Notes: generated by a model not told the origin, from the letters alone. A stretch of DNA of 39,116 bases from an uncultured Muribaculaceae bacterium (GCA_949742535.1 CATJQX010000131.1:1-39116), one strand, 5' to 3'. Shown: positions 16,777 through 25,219, counted from the stretch's first letter. Made by a program: numbers and translations.

Positions 16777-17598
16777 ATGCACAAGACGGCATTAGATATG
16801 ACTGTGGCAGAAAACCGCCACCTCACATCCAATTATTCGCTTCTGGTGCTTCGCGCCGATAAAATTCAGAATACAGACACCGATCAGAAAGAAAATACTT
16901 TCTCGTTTGCAGACATACTTCCCGGACAATTCGTCCAGGTACGTATCGACCAGAGCAAAACGACGTTTCTGCGCAGGCCGATATCCGTGAATTTCGTATA
17001 TCCGGAAAAAAACGAATTGCATCTTTTGGTGCGCCGTGCCGGCAAAGGCACTGATGCATTGTGCGATCTTAAGACAGGAGAAAATCTTAATATCATTTTA
17101 TCATTAGGCAACGGTTTCTCATTGCCCTCGGAAAATGAAATGAAAGAAGGCTTCAATCCTCTGCTTGTCGGCGGAGGTGTAGGAGTGGCCCCCCTCCTTT
17201 ATCTTGGGAAATGCCTGCACGATATGGGAGTTAAACCGTCGTTCCTGTTGGCAGCCAAAAGCGAGGACGATCTGCTCCTTGTGGAACGTTTTAAGGACTA
17301 CGGCATAGTATATGTATCCACCGACGACGGGTCAGCCGGCACTCCGGGGCTTGTAACCGCCAATCCTGCCCTTCAGGAAAACTGGAGCCGCATCTATTGC
17401 TGCGGCCCGATGCCGATGATGAAAGCCATAGCACGTATTGCCAGAGCCAACTCCGTGTCATGCGAGGTTTCTCTTGAGAATACCATGGCATGCGGTCTGG
17501 GCGCATGCCTGTGCTGCGTCGAGGATACCGTAGAGGGGCATGTATGCGTATGCACCGAAGGCCCTGTATTCCCTATTGAAAAACTGAAATGGGATTGA
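16777..17598 (+). CDS. pyrK: dihydroorotate dehydrogenase electron transfer subunit
   Basis: PyrK passes electrons from dihydroorotate dehydrogenase (PyrD type 1B) to NAD+ in pyrimidine synthesis. The protein has an FAD-binding barrel with LRRPISVNFV (about residues 66-75), an NAD-binding domain with LLVGGGVGVAPLLYL and YCCGPMPMM, and a C-terminal 2Fe-2S site with Cys239, Cys244, Cys247 and a distal cysteine (Cys257 or Cys259). At 273 residues it is of normal size. The usual partner pyrD is not beside it: the next gene is convergent. The call could also cover a related ferredoxin reductase-like subunit, but the cysteine spacing favours PyrK. Confidence 0.9.
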   Translation: MHKTALDMTVAENRHLTSNYSLLVLRADKIQNTDTDQKENTFSFADILPGQFVQVRIDQSKTTFLRRPISVNFVYPEKNELHLLVRRAGKGTDALCDLKTGENLNIILSLGNGFSLPSENEMKEGFNPLLVGGGVGVAPLLYLGKCLHDMGVKPSFLLAAKSEDDLLLVERFKDYGIVYVSTDDGSAGTPGLVTANPALQENWSRIYCCGPMPMMKAIARIARANSVSCEVSLENTMACGLGACLCCVEDTVEGHVCVCTEGPVFPIEKLKWD

Positions 17599-17686
17599 AG
17601 CCCGCGGTCATTATCTGACGCCTGAATTTATTCACTGAATTACAGACCCCCGACCTCTGTCACGGCTTTCTCATCGAAAGTTTCGC

Positions 17687-18025
17687 TTATTTTATATTCA
17701 CCAGCATGACATCCGCACTTGCATCGCAATCTGATGCAAGTGCGTTTTTTGAGGTGAGAAGAGCGCAGATGGCAGACGCATTGACCTCATTAATCGACGA
17801 CAAAGCCTCGGCAAGAGTCTCGGGAAATACAGAGGGGCCACAAGCTCCGGCAACCATGCATAACACAATACCGTCTGCAAAGACAGTATTGGCACTTTCC
17901 ATATCAAAATCAGAGACTACAAGGTACTTGCCTGTCAGATCGGCAAGCGCGAGCTTTCTCACGCAACCGCGATATACAAGTTTACGTGCAAGCACCCGAT
18001 TGTGATTTATGATCTCAAACCTCAT
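17687..18025 (-). CDS. small conserved-looking protein of unknown function
   Basis: A 112-residue reading frame starting MRFEIINHNRVLARKLVYR. I do not recognise a family. The codon choice looks like its neighbours and the protein is balanced in composition, mostly mixed alpha/beta, with no signal peptide or membrane helix. It begins 40 bases after the DUF4296 gene on the same strand, so it is probably the last gene of the ileS-dksA-lspA run. The overlapping + strand frame (17706-18005) is Ala/Ser-rich and looks like a shadow. Its 3' end carries the pyrK terminator hairpin. Confidence 0.6.
   Translation of the reverse strand: MRFEIINHNRVLARKLVYRGCVRKLALADLTGKYLVVSDFDMESANTVFADGIVLCMVAGACGPSVFPETLAEALSSINEVNASAICALLTSKNALASDCDASADVMLVNIK
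17714..17750 (+). terminator. strong terminator for pyrK, inside the convergent gene
   Basis: CGCACTTGCATC (17714-17725) pairs perfectly with GATGCAAGTGCG (17733-17744) around a 7-base loop and is followed by six T. It is directional for the + strand. It sits within the last codons of the minus-strand reading frame 17687-18025. Confidence 0.88.
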
Positions 18026-18065
18026 AATCGCTGCCTAAAAACATCAGACGGTGGACAATCTATGA

Positions 18066-19193
18066 CTAATTGGTCTTTCTAAGCTGACGGCGTTGCGTAT
18101 TCGGGGACTGGAGCTGATGCCTCGATGCTGCCTGATGACGGCTTTCGGGTGTGACCTTATGCTCTGCCGCGTTTTTACGATGCTCAGTCTGCTCTCGCTC
18201 CGACGAACTCACCGGCAAATCGCCGGACTGTCTGGTCATACGGGTTCCAGGTTCATGCGATGACACAGGATTTCTCCGTATCGGCACATCGTTTTCTCTA
18301 TCACTCATCGTTGTATCGGCATTATTCCCGACCACATCGCGCGTTAAAGAATTAGCATTGCGAAGTTCCTCCGGCGACAAGCCGTATCCGAATCTGCGGT
18401 TACCTATGTATGAACCCGGCAACACATAATGACGCATACGGATCACCGCGATACTGTCAATCTCATACCCGCTGCTGCCTTCCGGAACAGAAAGATAGCC
18501 ATAAACGCGCCGAGGCACCAGAGTTGAATCCACCTGGATATGCTGTACCATGGCCGAACGTTTTTCGGCTGCATCCATCATGTAGGCGGTAAGACCGTTG
18601 GTATAATCCACGGCAACCCGGCTTTCGAGGCGCACGTTGGAATTGACAGGCTTGTAACGCAACATAAAGATGTCCCCCTTCTGCCATGTACTGTCAGGAG
18701 AGAAACTGAAAGTGATCACACGCGACGGCATATTGTCGGTAACGACCAGATGGCCGCCGTTCCATATGACCACTGAATCTCCTGCTATGGCGATCTGCGA
18801 GCTCGACGCACTCGCTATATCACGCTGTCGTTCCTGGATAATCTCAATCGTGCGGTCGCATACCTTTATATAGTCTTCTATATGGTTGCCGTACCACCCG
18901 AAAGATGTATCTACAAGCGCCTGATCAACCCCATGTGCGGCATAAATACTCTGCTTGAGGGTTTTCCTTGCCGAATCATTGGGGTACGCGTCATAATTGT
19001 AATCCACCACAGCCTCCCCCATATGCAGATCAGCCAGAAGCGAGGCCATGGCCTCTTTGCCCAATACATTCTCAGGGGTGCGTTCACATGCAGAAAAAAG
19101 CATTCCTGCAGAGAGGGCGCCGCATACGACTGGCAGTATGGACATACGGGCAGTTTCGTTAAAGAATGTCTTTATGCGTCGCACTGGTTTCAT
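18066..19193 (-). CDS. DUF4296 domain lipoprotein
   Basis: A predicted lipoprotein: a basic N-terminus, a hydrophobic stretch and the lipobox LFSAC with Cys36 as the lipidation site. The following segment, ENVLGKEAMASLLADLHMGEA, is the DUF4296 signature, a Bacteroidota-specific family of unknown role. The middle is beta-rich. The last 110 or so residues are low-complexity, rich in Ser, Arg, Gln and Pro, and basic. I use the ATG at 19191-19193; a TTG two codons earlier is possible. It begins 6 bases after the lspA stop, so it is tightly coupled to the signal peptidase that would process it. Confidence 0.82.
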   Translation of the reverse strand: MKPVRRIKTFFNETARMSILPVVCGALSAGMLFSACERTPENVLGKEAMASLLADLHMGEAVVDYNYDAYPNDSARKTLKQSIYAAHGVDQALVDTSFGWYGNHIEDYIKVCDRTIEIIQERQRDIASASSSQIAIAGDSVVIWNGGHLVVTDNMPSRVITFSFSPDSTWQKGDIFMLRYKPVNSNVRLESRVAVDYTNGLTAYMMDAAEKRSAMVQHIQVDSTLVPRRVYGYLSVPEGSSGYEIDSIAVIRMRHYVLPGSYIGNRRFGYGLSPEELRNANSLTRDVVGNNADTTMSDRENDVPIRRNPVSSHEPGTRMTRQSGDLPVSSSEREQTEHRKNAAEHKVTPESRHQAASRHQLQSPNTQRRQLRKTN

Positions 19194-19199
19194 TGACAA

Positions 19200-19889
19200 T
19201 TATTTTTCATTGTTTTCAATCTTCCCTGACAATGCCTCGTCTGCAGCTTTTTGAGTTTTGAGCCTCCAGGGCACCTCGCTTATCTGCGATGAATAGAACA
19301 GAATGAGCAATATCATGCCGACACTTATGGCGGCATCAGCCAGATTGAAGACAGGACGGAAAAATATAAAATGCTCGCCTCCGACCCACGGCATCCATGA
19401 AGGCCAGTCCCATTCGCACAAGGGGAAATAGAGCATATCGACTACAAGGCCATGAAGCCATTCGCCATATCCGCCTTCTGCAGGGAAAAGCGTCGCTACA
19501 TACGGAGGTGCCGGATTATTGAAAATCAGACCATAGAACACGCAGTCTATGATATTTCCGGCGGCTCCCGCCACAATGAGCGACAGACACACGAGATAAC
19601 CGGTGCGGGCTTCGCGCCGCGAAGCCGTGCGCCAGATATAAAAGATAAGGAAACCTACGGTGACGATACGCAGGAGGGTCAGCAGCAGCTTACTGCCGAT
19701 CTCCCATCCGAAAGCCATGCCGTTGTTCTGTATAAACACGAGCTGGAACCATGAGAATATCTCATGGCTCTCGCCCAGATAGAAATGGGTTTTCACCCAT
19801 ATTTTAAAGATCTGATCCGCAAGGATTACGATGGCGATTATTATCGCTGCCGTCCATCCCCGGCGCATCAAAAGATTGGATCTGTCCAC
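19200..19889 (-). CDS. lspA: lipoprotein signal peptidase (signal peptidase II)
   Basis: LspA cleaves lipoprotein signal peptides after lipid attachment, in the inner membrane. Four hydrophobic segments are visible. The catalytic aspartates fall in AGAAGNIIDCVFYG and FNLADAAISVG, the two conserved boxes. At 229 residues it is longer than the roughly 165 of E. coli; the extra part lies between the boxes (about residues 125-175, Trp/Pro-rich), as I recall for Bacteroidota homologues. The start is GTG, 5 bases after the dksA-like stop; an ATG seven codons later is an alternative. The same operon encodes a lipoprotein substrate. Confidence 0.95.
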   Translation of the reverse strand: MDRSNLLMRRGWTAAIIIAIVILADQIFKIWVKTHFYLGESHEIFSWFQLVFIQNNGMAFGWEIGSKLLLTLLRIVTVGFLIFYIWRTASRREARTGYLVCLSLIVAGAAGNIIDCVFYGLIFNNPAPPYVATLFPAEGGYGEWLHGLVVDMLYFPLCEWDWPSWMPWVGGEHFIFFRPVFNLADAAISVGMILLILFYSSQISEVPWRLKTQKAADEALSGKIENNEK

Positions 19890-19894
19890 TATTC

Positions 19895-20260
19895 TTATTT
19901 AGTCTTTGTTTCCACACATAATGTGGCGTGGGGAACAGCCTTTAGCCGCTCCTTGGGAATAAGCTTTCCTGTAATGCGGTCTATGCCATAAGTTTTGTTT
20001 TCGATCCTGACCAATGCGGCCTGCAAATGTTTTATGAACTGTGCCTGACGTTGTGCAAGACGGCTCGACTCCTCTTTTGAGAGGGTATATGCACCTTCTT
20101 CCAACACTTTGAAAGTTGGCGATGTGTCAGAGGTGTCGTTTGCATTCATCACATCGGCACGAAGAGTCTCATACTCTTTACGGGCCTTTTCAAGTTTCTG
20201 GAGGATAAGGGCTTTGAATTCTTCAAGTTCCTCATCGGTATAACGGGTCTTCTCGGTCAT
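19895..20260 (-). CDS. DksA/TraR-family protein with degenerate zinc finger
   Basis: A 121-residue relative of DksA/TraR, proteins that bind the RNA polymerase secondary channel. A long N-terminal coiled coil (about residues 8-88) precedes the C-terminal globular motif TGKLIPKERLKAVPHATLC, which is diagnostic for the family. The usual four-cysteine zinc finger is not there. The expected cysteine in the YGICR-type position is Asp94 (YGIDR), and only Cys115 remains. The Asp-rich tip of classical DksA is not evident either. It lies between ileS and lspA, a conserved order in Bacteroidota. Function as a transcription factor is inferred from the fold only. Confidence 0.88.
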   Translation of the reverse strand: MTEKTRYTDEELEEFKALILQKLEKARKEYETLRADVMNANDTSDTSPTFKVLEEGAYTLSKEESSRLAQRQAQFIKHLQAALVRIENKTYGIDRITGKLIPKERLKAVPHATLCVETKTK

Positions 20261-20384
20261 TTTTCAATGGTTTTGAATGGTGATATTACTTGCAGGTCTC
20301 GTCCGGCAATTGGAATGGTCGATGACCAGACCGGATCAAGGCCGCGGTTTACAAAACTTACAACAGTTTAGACTATATTAAAGT

Positions 20385-20426
20385 TTTCGGTGCCAATGTG
20401 CCGATCAATCCACACTGGCACCGAAA
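20385..20426 (-). terminator. hairpin downstream of ileS
   Basis: TTTCGGTGCCA (20385-20395) pairs with TGGCACCGAAA (20416-20426), 12 bases past the ileS stop. On the minus strand it is followed by AAAACTTTAATA and not by a clean T-run. It may be a partial terminator or a 3'-end stabiliser between ileS and the dksA-like gene. Confidence 0.5.
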
Positions 20427-20438
20427 CTATTTATTCTA

Positions 20439-23400
20439 TCAAACGAGAGATACCGAAATTACAACCGTATTACCGTCTATATCAAACACCTCGTCCTCTG
20501 CATTAGCTTCCACAGGCGCGACGGCTATCGCGTCAGCAAGAACCTGGCGGCATATGTATTCGCCATAATCCTTGACAGCGTCATCAGTCAGCGGTGACGG
20601 AGCCACAACGATATTGATACGTTGTGTGATATCGTAGTCACGGTTTTTACGTAAATTCTGCACTCGGTTTACTATTTCACGTGCCATGCCTTCACGACGG
20701 AGGTCTTCAGTAACAGTAACATCAAGAGCCACGGTTACAGCTCCCTCATTGGCCACAAGCCATCCAGGTATGTCCTCATTGCGTATCTCCACGTCAACTA
20801 CGTCAACCTTAACGACTTCACCTTCCGGCATCTGCAATTCCACGGAACCATCGCGCTCGAGCGCTATGATATCGTGCTGGCTCATGTCGGCGATAGCCTG
20901 AGCCACAGCTTTCATGCGTTTGCCGAATTTCGGACCGAGTTTCTTGAAGTCGGCTTTGATGCGCTTTACAAGCACACCTTCGTCGTTGCTTACAAACTTG
21001 ATCTCCTTTACATTGACTTCCGAGAGTATGAGCTGCGACATAGCCTCGATCTCGGCACGCTGCGCGTCGTTTGCCACAGGTATCATAAGTGTCTGCAGCG
21101 GCTGACGCACCTTGATGTTGACCTTACGTCTGAGCGACAGGACCATTGAGGTTATAACCTGAGCAAGGTTCATGCGGCTTTCCAGAGCCGGATCAATAAG
21201 CGCCTCGTCTGCCTTGGGGAAGAACGAGATATGCACTGATTCCGGTTTCTTACCCTCTGCCTCGAGAGCCGGAGCCTTGAGATCGGCATACAGTTTGTCG
21301 GCAAAGAACGGTGCGAAAGGTGCCATAAGCTGCGCGACGGTCTCCATACATGTGAGCAGTGTCTGGAATGCCGACAGCTTGTCGGAGTTCATTTCACCGC
21401 CCCAGAAACGCTTGCGGTTCAGACGCACATACCAGTTTGACAGATTGTCGTTCACAAACGTGTTGATCGCGCGGGCAGCCTTTGTTGGCTCATAATCGTC
21501 AAGTGCGGCATCCACCTCTTTTACAAGGGTATTGAGAACCGAAAGTATCCAGCGGTCGATCTCGGGACGCTCGTTCACAGGCACCTGTTTCTCTGCTCCG
21601 GTAAAACCATCCACATTTGCATAAAGCACCAGGAATGAATACGTGTTATAGAGAGTGGAGAATAACTTGCGTGAAACCTCCTTTACACCTTCCGAATCAA
21701 ATTTCAGGTTATCCCAAGGGGAAGAATTGGATATCATGTACCAACGCACCGGGTCGCTGCCGAATGCTTCTATGGCCTCGAAAGGGTTAACCGCATTTCC
21801 GAGACGCTTGCTCATCTTGTTGCCATCCTTGTCAAGAACGAGGCCGTTTGAAATCACAGCCTTGTATGCCACGGAGTCGAATACCATGCCTGCGATAGCA
21901 TGCAGGGTAAAGAACCATCCGCGTGTCTGGTCCACACCTTCAGCAATGAAATCCGCAGGATAAAGCTCTCCGGAATCAAGTCCCTCCTTATTCTCAAACG
22001 GATAATGGAGCTGCGCATAGGGCATAGCGCCCGAGTCAAACCACACGTCGATGAGGTCGGTCTCCCTGTGCATGGGCCTGCCCGACGCACTCACAAGAAC
22101 TATATCGTCAACATACGGACGGTGCAGATCTATCTTCTCATAATTATCCTTGCTGTAATCGCCGGGAACGAATCCTTTTTTCTTATATGGATTCTCCGAC
22201 ATCACACCGGCCTCTACAGCGCGTTCGATCTCATTATAGAGTGTCTCCACAGAGTCGATGCAGATTTCCTCCTTGCCATCCTCTGTACGCCAGATAGGAA
22301 GCGGGGTGCCCCAGTAACGCGAACGGGAAAGGTTCCAGTCCTGCAGATTCTCCAGCCATTTACCGAAGCGTCCCGAACCGGTTGAGGCGGGTTTCCACTT
22401 GATGTTCTCATTGAGTTCCATCAGGCGCTCGCGGGCAGCGGTAGTGCGGATGAACCAGCTATCAAGCGGATAATAGAGCACAGGCTTGTCTGTGCGCCAG
22501 CAATGCGGATAGGAATGGACATGCTTCTCAATCTTGAAAACCTTGTCATTCTGTTTCAGCCACATGCAAAGCTCTACATCAAGAGTTTCATCGGCATCGG
22601 ACTTGGACGCATCGTAGGCATTCTTTACAAATTTACCCTGCCAGGGTTTATATGCCTCGACATCGACGTTTTCCGCCACAAACTTCTGATCTATGTCCTC
22701 AAGCAGGAAGAAGCGTCCGCAAAGGTCTACCATCGGACGGATATTGCCGTCTTTGTCTACCAGTGTCAACGGAGGCACACCGCTCTGGCGTGACACACGA
22801 AGGTCATCGGCACCGAAAGTACCAGCTATATGCACGATACCTGTACCGTCTTCCGTGCTCACATAATCACCAGGTATTACACGGAAAGCACCTTCACCGG
22901 GATTCATCCATTTGAACAGTTGCTCATAATGGAAACCTACGAGATCAGTGCCTTTCAAAGTCTTTACGACCTCATAAGGTATTAGTTTGTCACCTTTCTT
23001 ATAATCGCCAAGAGGAAGCCCTTCTGCTTTGGGATTGAAATAATGCCCCATCAGTGCAGTCGCCAGAACAACGGTTTCAGGATTTCCCGAATAAGGATTG
23101 AACGTGCGCACTACGCTGTACTCGATATCGGGGCCTACGCAGAGCGCGGTATTCGACGGCAATGTCCATGGGGTTGTGGTCCATGCGAGGAAATACGGTT
23201 CGCCATGACCAGTCATGTAATCGGCAGGATCTGTCACGAGGAACTGTGCCACGCATGTGGTGTCCTTGACATCGCGGTAACATCCGGGCTGATTAAGCTC
23301 ATGGGTGCTCAGACCTGTACCGGCTGCCGGAGAATATGGCTGAATGGTATATCCCTTGTACAGATAATCTTTCTTGTAGAGCTGTGAAAGAAGCCACCAT

Positions 23401-23876
23401 ACACTCTCGATATAGCGGTTGTCGTAGGTTATATAAGGATTGTCCAGATCCACCCAATAGCCCATTGAATTGGTGAGGGAAGTCCATTCCTTGGTGTATT
23501 TCATCACCTCGTGGCGACAGGCGGCATTGTATTCGTCCACCGAAATCTTTTTACCGATATCTTCCTTGGTAATACCCAACGCTTTTTCCACACCGAGCTC
23601 CACGGGAAGGCCATGTGTGTCCCAACCGGCCTTACGCTTAACGTGGAATCCCTTCATTGTCTTGTAGCGGCAGAAGATATCCTTGATGGTACGCGCGAGC
23701 ACATGGTGGATACCGGGCATGCCGTTGGCCGAAGGAGGGCCTTCATAGAACACAAATGTGGGCATTCCTTCACGGGTGGACATGCTCTGCTCGAAGAGAT
23801 GGTTGGCATTCCACTGGGCAAGCACCTCCTTGTTTATTTCGGAGAGATTGAACTTGTTATATTCGGTGAATTTCAT
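20439..23876 (-). CDS. ileS: isoleucyl-tRNA synthetase, IleS2-like, with GXHH signature
   Basis: Class I synthetase charging tRNA-Ile. The 1145 residues exceed the roughly 940 of E. coli IleS and fit the eukaryote-like IleS2 group. The first signature lies in PPSANGMPGIHHVLA: where most enzymes read HIGH, this one reads GIHH (residues 55-58), with the first and third positions swapped. The second signature is KMSKR at 687-691. The editing domain lies between, including WTTTPWTLPSNTALCV. The C-terminal part carries the anticodon-binding helices. A good promoter lies just upstream. The altered signature is dealt with in the findings. Confidence 0.97.
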   Translation of the reverse strand: MKFTEYNKFNLSEINKEVLAQWNANHLFEQSMSTREGMPTFVFYEGPPSANGMPGIHHVLARTIKDIFCRYKTMKGFHVKRKAGWDTHGLPVELGVEKALGITKEDIGKKISVDEYNAACRHEVMKYTKEWTSLTNSMGYWVDLDNPYITYDNRYIESVWWLLSQLYKKDYLYKGYTIQPYSPAAGTGLSTHELNQPGCYRDVKDTTCVAQFLVTDPADYMTGHGEPYFLAWTTTPWTLPSNTALCVGPDIEYSVVRTFNPYSGNPETVVLATALMGHYFNPKAEGLPLGDYKKGDKLIPYEVVKTLKGTDLVGFHYEQLFKWMNPGEGAFRVIPGDYVSTEDGTGIVHIAGTFGADDLRVSRQSGVPPLTLVDKDGNIRPMVDLCGRFFLLEDIDQKFVAENVDVEAYKPWQGKFVKNAYDASKSDADETLDVELCMWLKQNDKVFKIEKHVHSYPHCWRTDKPVLYYPLDSWFIRTTAARERLMELNENIKWKPASTGSGRFGKWLENLQDWNLSRSRYWGTPLPIWRTEDGKEEICIDSVETLYNEIERAVEAGVMSENPYKKKGFVPGDYSKDNYEKIDLHRPYVDDIVLVSASGRPMHRETDLIDVWFDSGAMPYAQLHYPFENKEGLDSGELYPADFIAEGVDQTRGWFFTLHAIAGMVFDSVAYKAVISNGLVLDKDGNKMSKRLGNAVNPFEAIEAFGSDPVRWYMISNSSPWDNLKFDSEGVKEVSRKLFSTLYNTYSFLVLYANVDGFTGAEKQVPVNERPEIDRWILSVLNTLVKEVDAALDDYEPTKAARAINTFVNDNLSNWYVRLNRKRFWGGEMNSDKLSAFQTLLTCMETVAQLMAPFAPFFADKLYADLKAPALEAEGKKPESVHISFFPKADEALIDPALESRMNLAQVITSMVLSLRRKVNIKVRQPLQTLMIPVANDAQRAEIEAMSQLILSEVNVKEIKFVSNDEGVLVKRIKADFKKLGPKFGKRMKAVAQAIADMSQHDIIALERDGSVELQMPEGEVVKVDVVDVEIRNEDIPGWLVANEGAVTVALDVTVTEDLRREGMAREIVNRVQNLRKNRDYDITQRINIVVAPSPLTDDAVKDYGEYICRQVLADAIAVAPVEANAEDEVFDIDGNTVVISVSLV

Positions 23877-23921
23877 CTTTCTTTTGAGTTGATGGAATTA
23901 TATCGGAGATTTTTATGGGTG

Positions 23922-23952
23922 CAAAGATACAAATTTGCGTCTGATTTGCAAA
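23922..23952 (-). promoter_or_regulatory. ileS promoter, Bacteroidota type
   Basis: On the minus strand, TTTG (23952-23949), 19 bases, TATCTTTG (23929-23922). The transcript start is expected near 23915, leaving a leader of about 38 bases. A second TAACTTTG overlaps the -33 element (23956-23949) and could serve as another -7, but it has no good -33. Confidence 0.78.
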
Positions 23953-23976
23953 GTTATAGCAAAACTGTCTATGTTA

Positions 23977-25176
23977 TCAGCGCTTTGCTCCGAACTTGCC
24001 ACCTTTCACACCTTTTGTGCCGCCTCCCATCGCAAAAATATTCTGATTGAATGTCAGCGTCTTGCGGTTTCTGCGGTCATTTCTTTTTACTGCAAGATTC
24101 ACCAGGCGCTCCATGAGCCCCGGGAAACTCAGGCCGGTGGCCTCCCAGAGATAATATGACAGGGATCCCGGGATTGTGTTTATCTCGTTTACATAGATAT
24201 CGCGGGTATCGCGGTCTACTATCACGTCGACACGGCTCACACCATGGCATGAGAGCACTCTAAAAGTCTCGCCGGCAAGACGGCGTATCTCATTCGTCAT
24301 ATCCTCAGGCAGATCAGCCGGGATTTTCTTGGCTGAAGCCGCCATGCCACGTGGTGTCTTGGATCCTCCCATATATTTGTCGGTATACGACAGTATCTCT
24401 TCCGATTTGATAGGCTCTTCCAGCACAGAAGTCTCGAACTCGTCGCAGTCGCCGAGCACGGAGCAATTTATCTCCTGAAGTTTCTGCACCATGTGCTCCA
24501 CGATAATGCGCGACGCATATCGCGATGCATCTTCAACACGCGCCTCAAGCTCCTGACGGTTATGTGCGGCTCCGATACCGATCGAGGAACCGAGGTTGGC
24601 AGGCTTTACAATTACAGGATAGCCCAGCTTTTCCTCTACTTTCTGCACCAGGCTCTCCTTTTCAGCGAACCACTGCCTGTCAGTGAACCAGATATAATCA
24701 ACTACAGGAATGCCGTTTTCGCGAAGGATCATTTTCATAGTGATCTTGTCCATTCCATTTGCCGACGCCAGAGTATCGCATCCGGCATAGGGTATGCCGA
24801 TGTAATCCATCAGCCCCTCGAAAGTGCCGTCTTCACCGTTCGCACCATGAAGCACCGGTATAACCACATCAAGTTTGGCCGCAATATCCCGTTTTTTAAG
24901 AAATCCTTCCGGATTGACGAGATACAGGTTGTAGTCACCGTAAATGGGACGCATATAAACCTCCCGGCACATTTTCAGCATGGCGGGAATGTCGCGGTAA
25001 TTTTTTATATCTAACAGCGCCTCACCGGTATACCATAAACCGTCTTTAGTGATATATACAGGTGTAACGTCGAATTTGTTACGGTCTATGGCCGCCATTG
25101 CCTGGTTGGCCGAGATCATTGCTATCTCATGTTCGGTGGAACGCCCGCCGAAAAATACTCCTATGTTAGTTTTCAC
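23977..25176 (-). CDS. ddl: D-alanine--D-alanine ligase family protein with basic tail
   Basis: An ATP-grasp ligase joining two D-amino acids for the peptidoglycan stem. The signatures are GGRSTEHEIAMIS (N-terminal domain), HGANGEDGTFEG, VKPANLGSSIGIG (ATP lid) and VNEINTIPGSLSYYLWE (metal ligands). SYTDKYM keeps the Lys-Tyr of the D-Ala-D-Ala omega loop, which argues against D-lactate specificity. At 399 residues it is larger than the usual 310-370, in part because of a Gly/Lys/Arg-rich tail (about residues 384-399). The start is GTG. It follows the membrane MurF-like gene by 93 bases. It may be the housekeeping Ddl or a second ligase serving that partner. Confidence 0.88.
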   Translation of the reverse strand: MKTNIGVFFGGRSTEHEIAMISANQAMAAIDRNKFDVTPVYITKDGLWYTGEALLDIKNYRDIPAMLKMCREVYMRPIYGDYNLYLVNPEGFLKKRDIAAKLDVVIPVLHGANGEDGTFEGLMDYIGIPYAGCDTLASANGMDKITMKMILRENGIPVVDYIWFTDRQWFAEKESLVQKVEEKLGYPVIVKPANLGSSIGIGAAHNRQELEARVEDASRYASRIIVEHMVQKLQEINCSVLGDCDEFETSVLEEPIKSEEILSYTDKYMGGSKTPRGMAASAKKIPADLPEDMTNEIRRLAGETFRVLSCHGVSRVDVIVDRDTRDIYVNEINTIPGSLSYYLWEATGLSFPGLMERLVNLAVKRNDRRNRKTLTFNQNIFAMGGGTKGVKGGKFGAKR

Positions 25177-25211
25177 TGCTGTGATATATTTTGTTCTGTT
25201 AAGTAACTGTT

Positions 25212-25219
25212 CAAAATTA
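25212..25219 (-). promoter_or_regulatory. possible -7 element for the ddl gene
   Basis: On the minus strand this reads TAATTTTG, matching TAnnTTTG. No TTTG lies 19-21 bases upstream, so the site is weak. If used, the transcript starts near 25205, about 29 bases before the GTG start. Confidence 0.35.

Noticed and set aside
17706-18005. 99-residue frame on the + strand
   Set aside because: Ala/Ser-rich composition, no family resemblance and opposite to a better-looking minus-strand frame; it also contains the pyrK terminator.
23511-24050. 179-residue + strand frame opposite the start of ileS and its promoter
   Set aside because: A shadow of the well-supported ileS coding strand.
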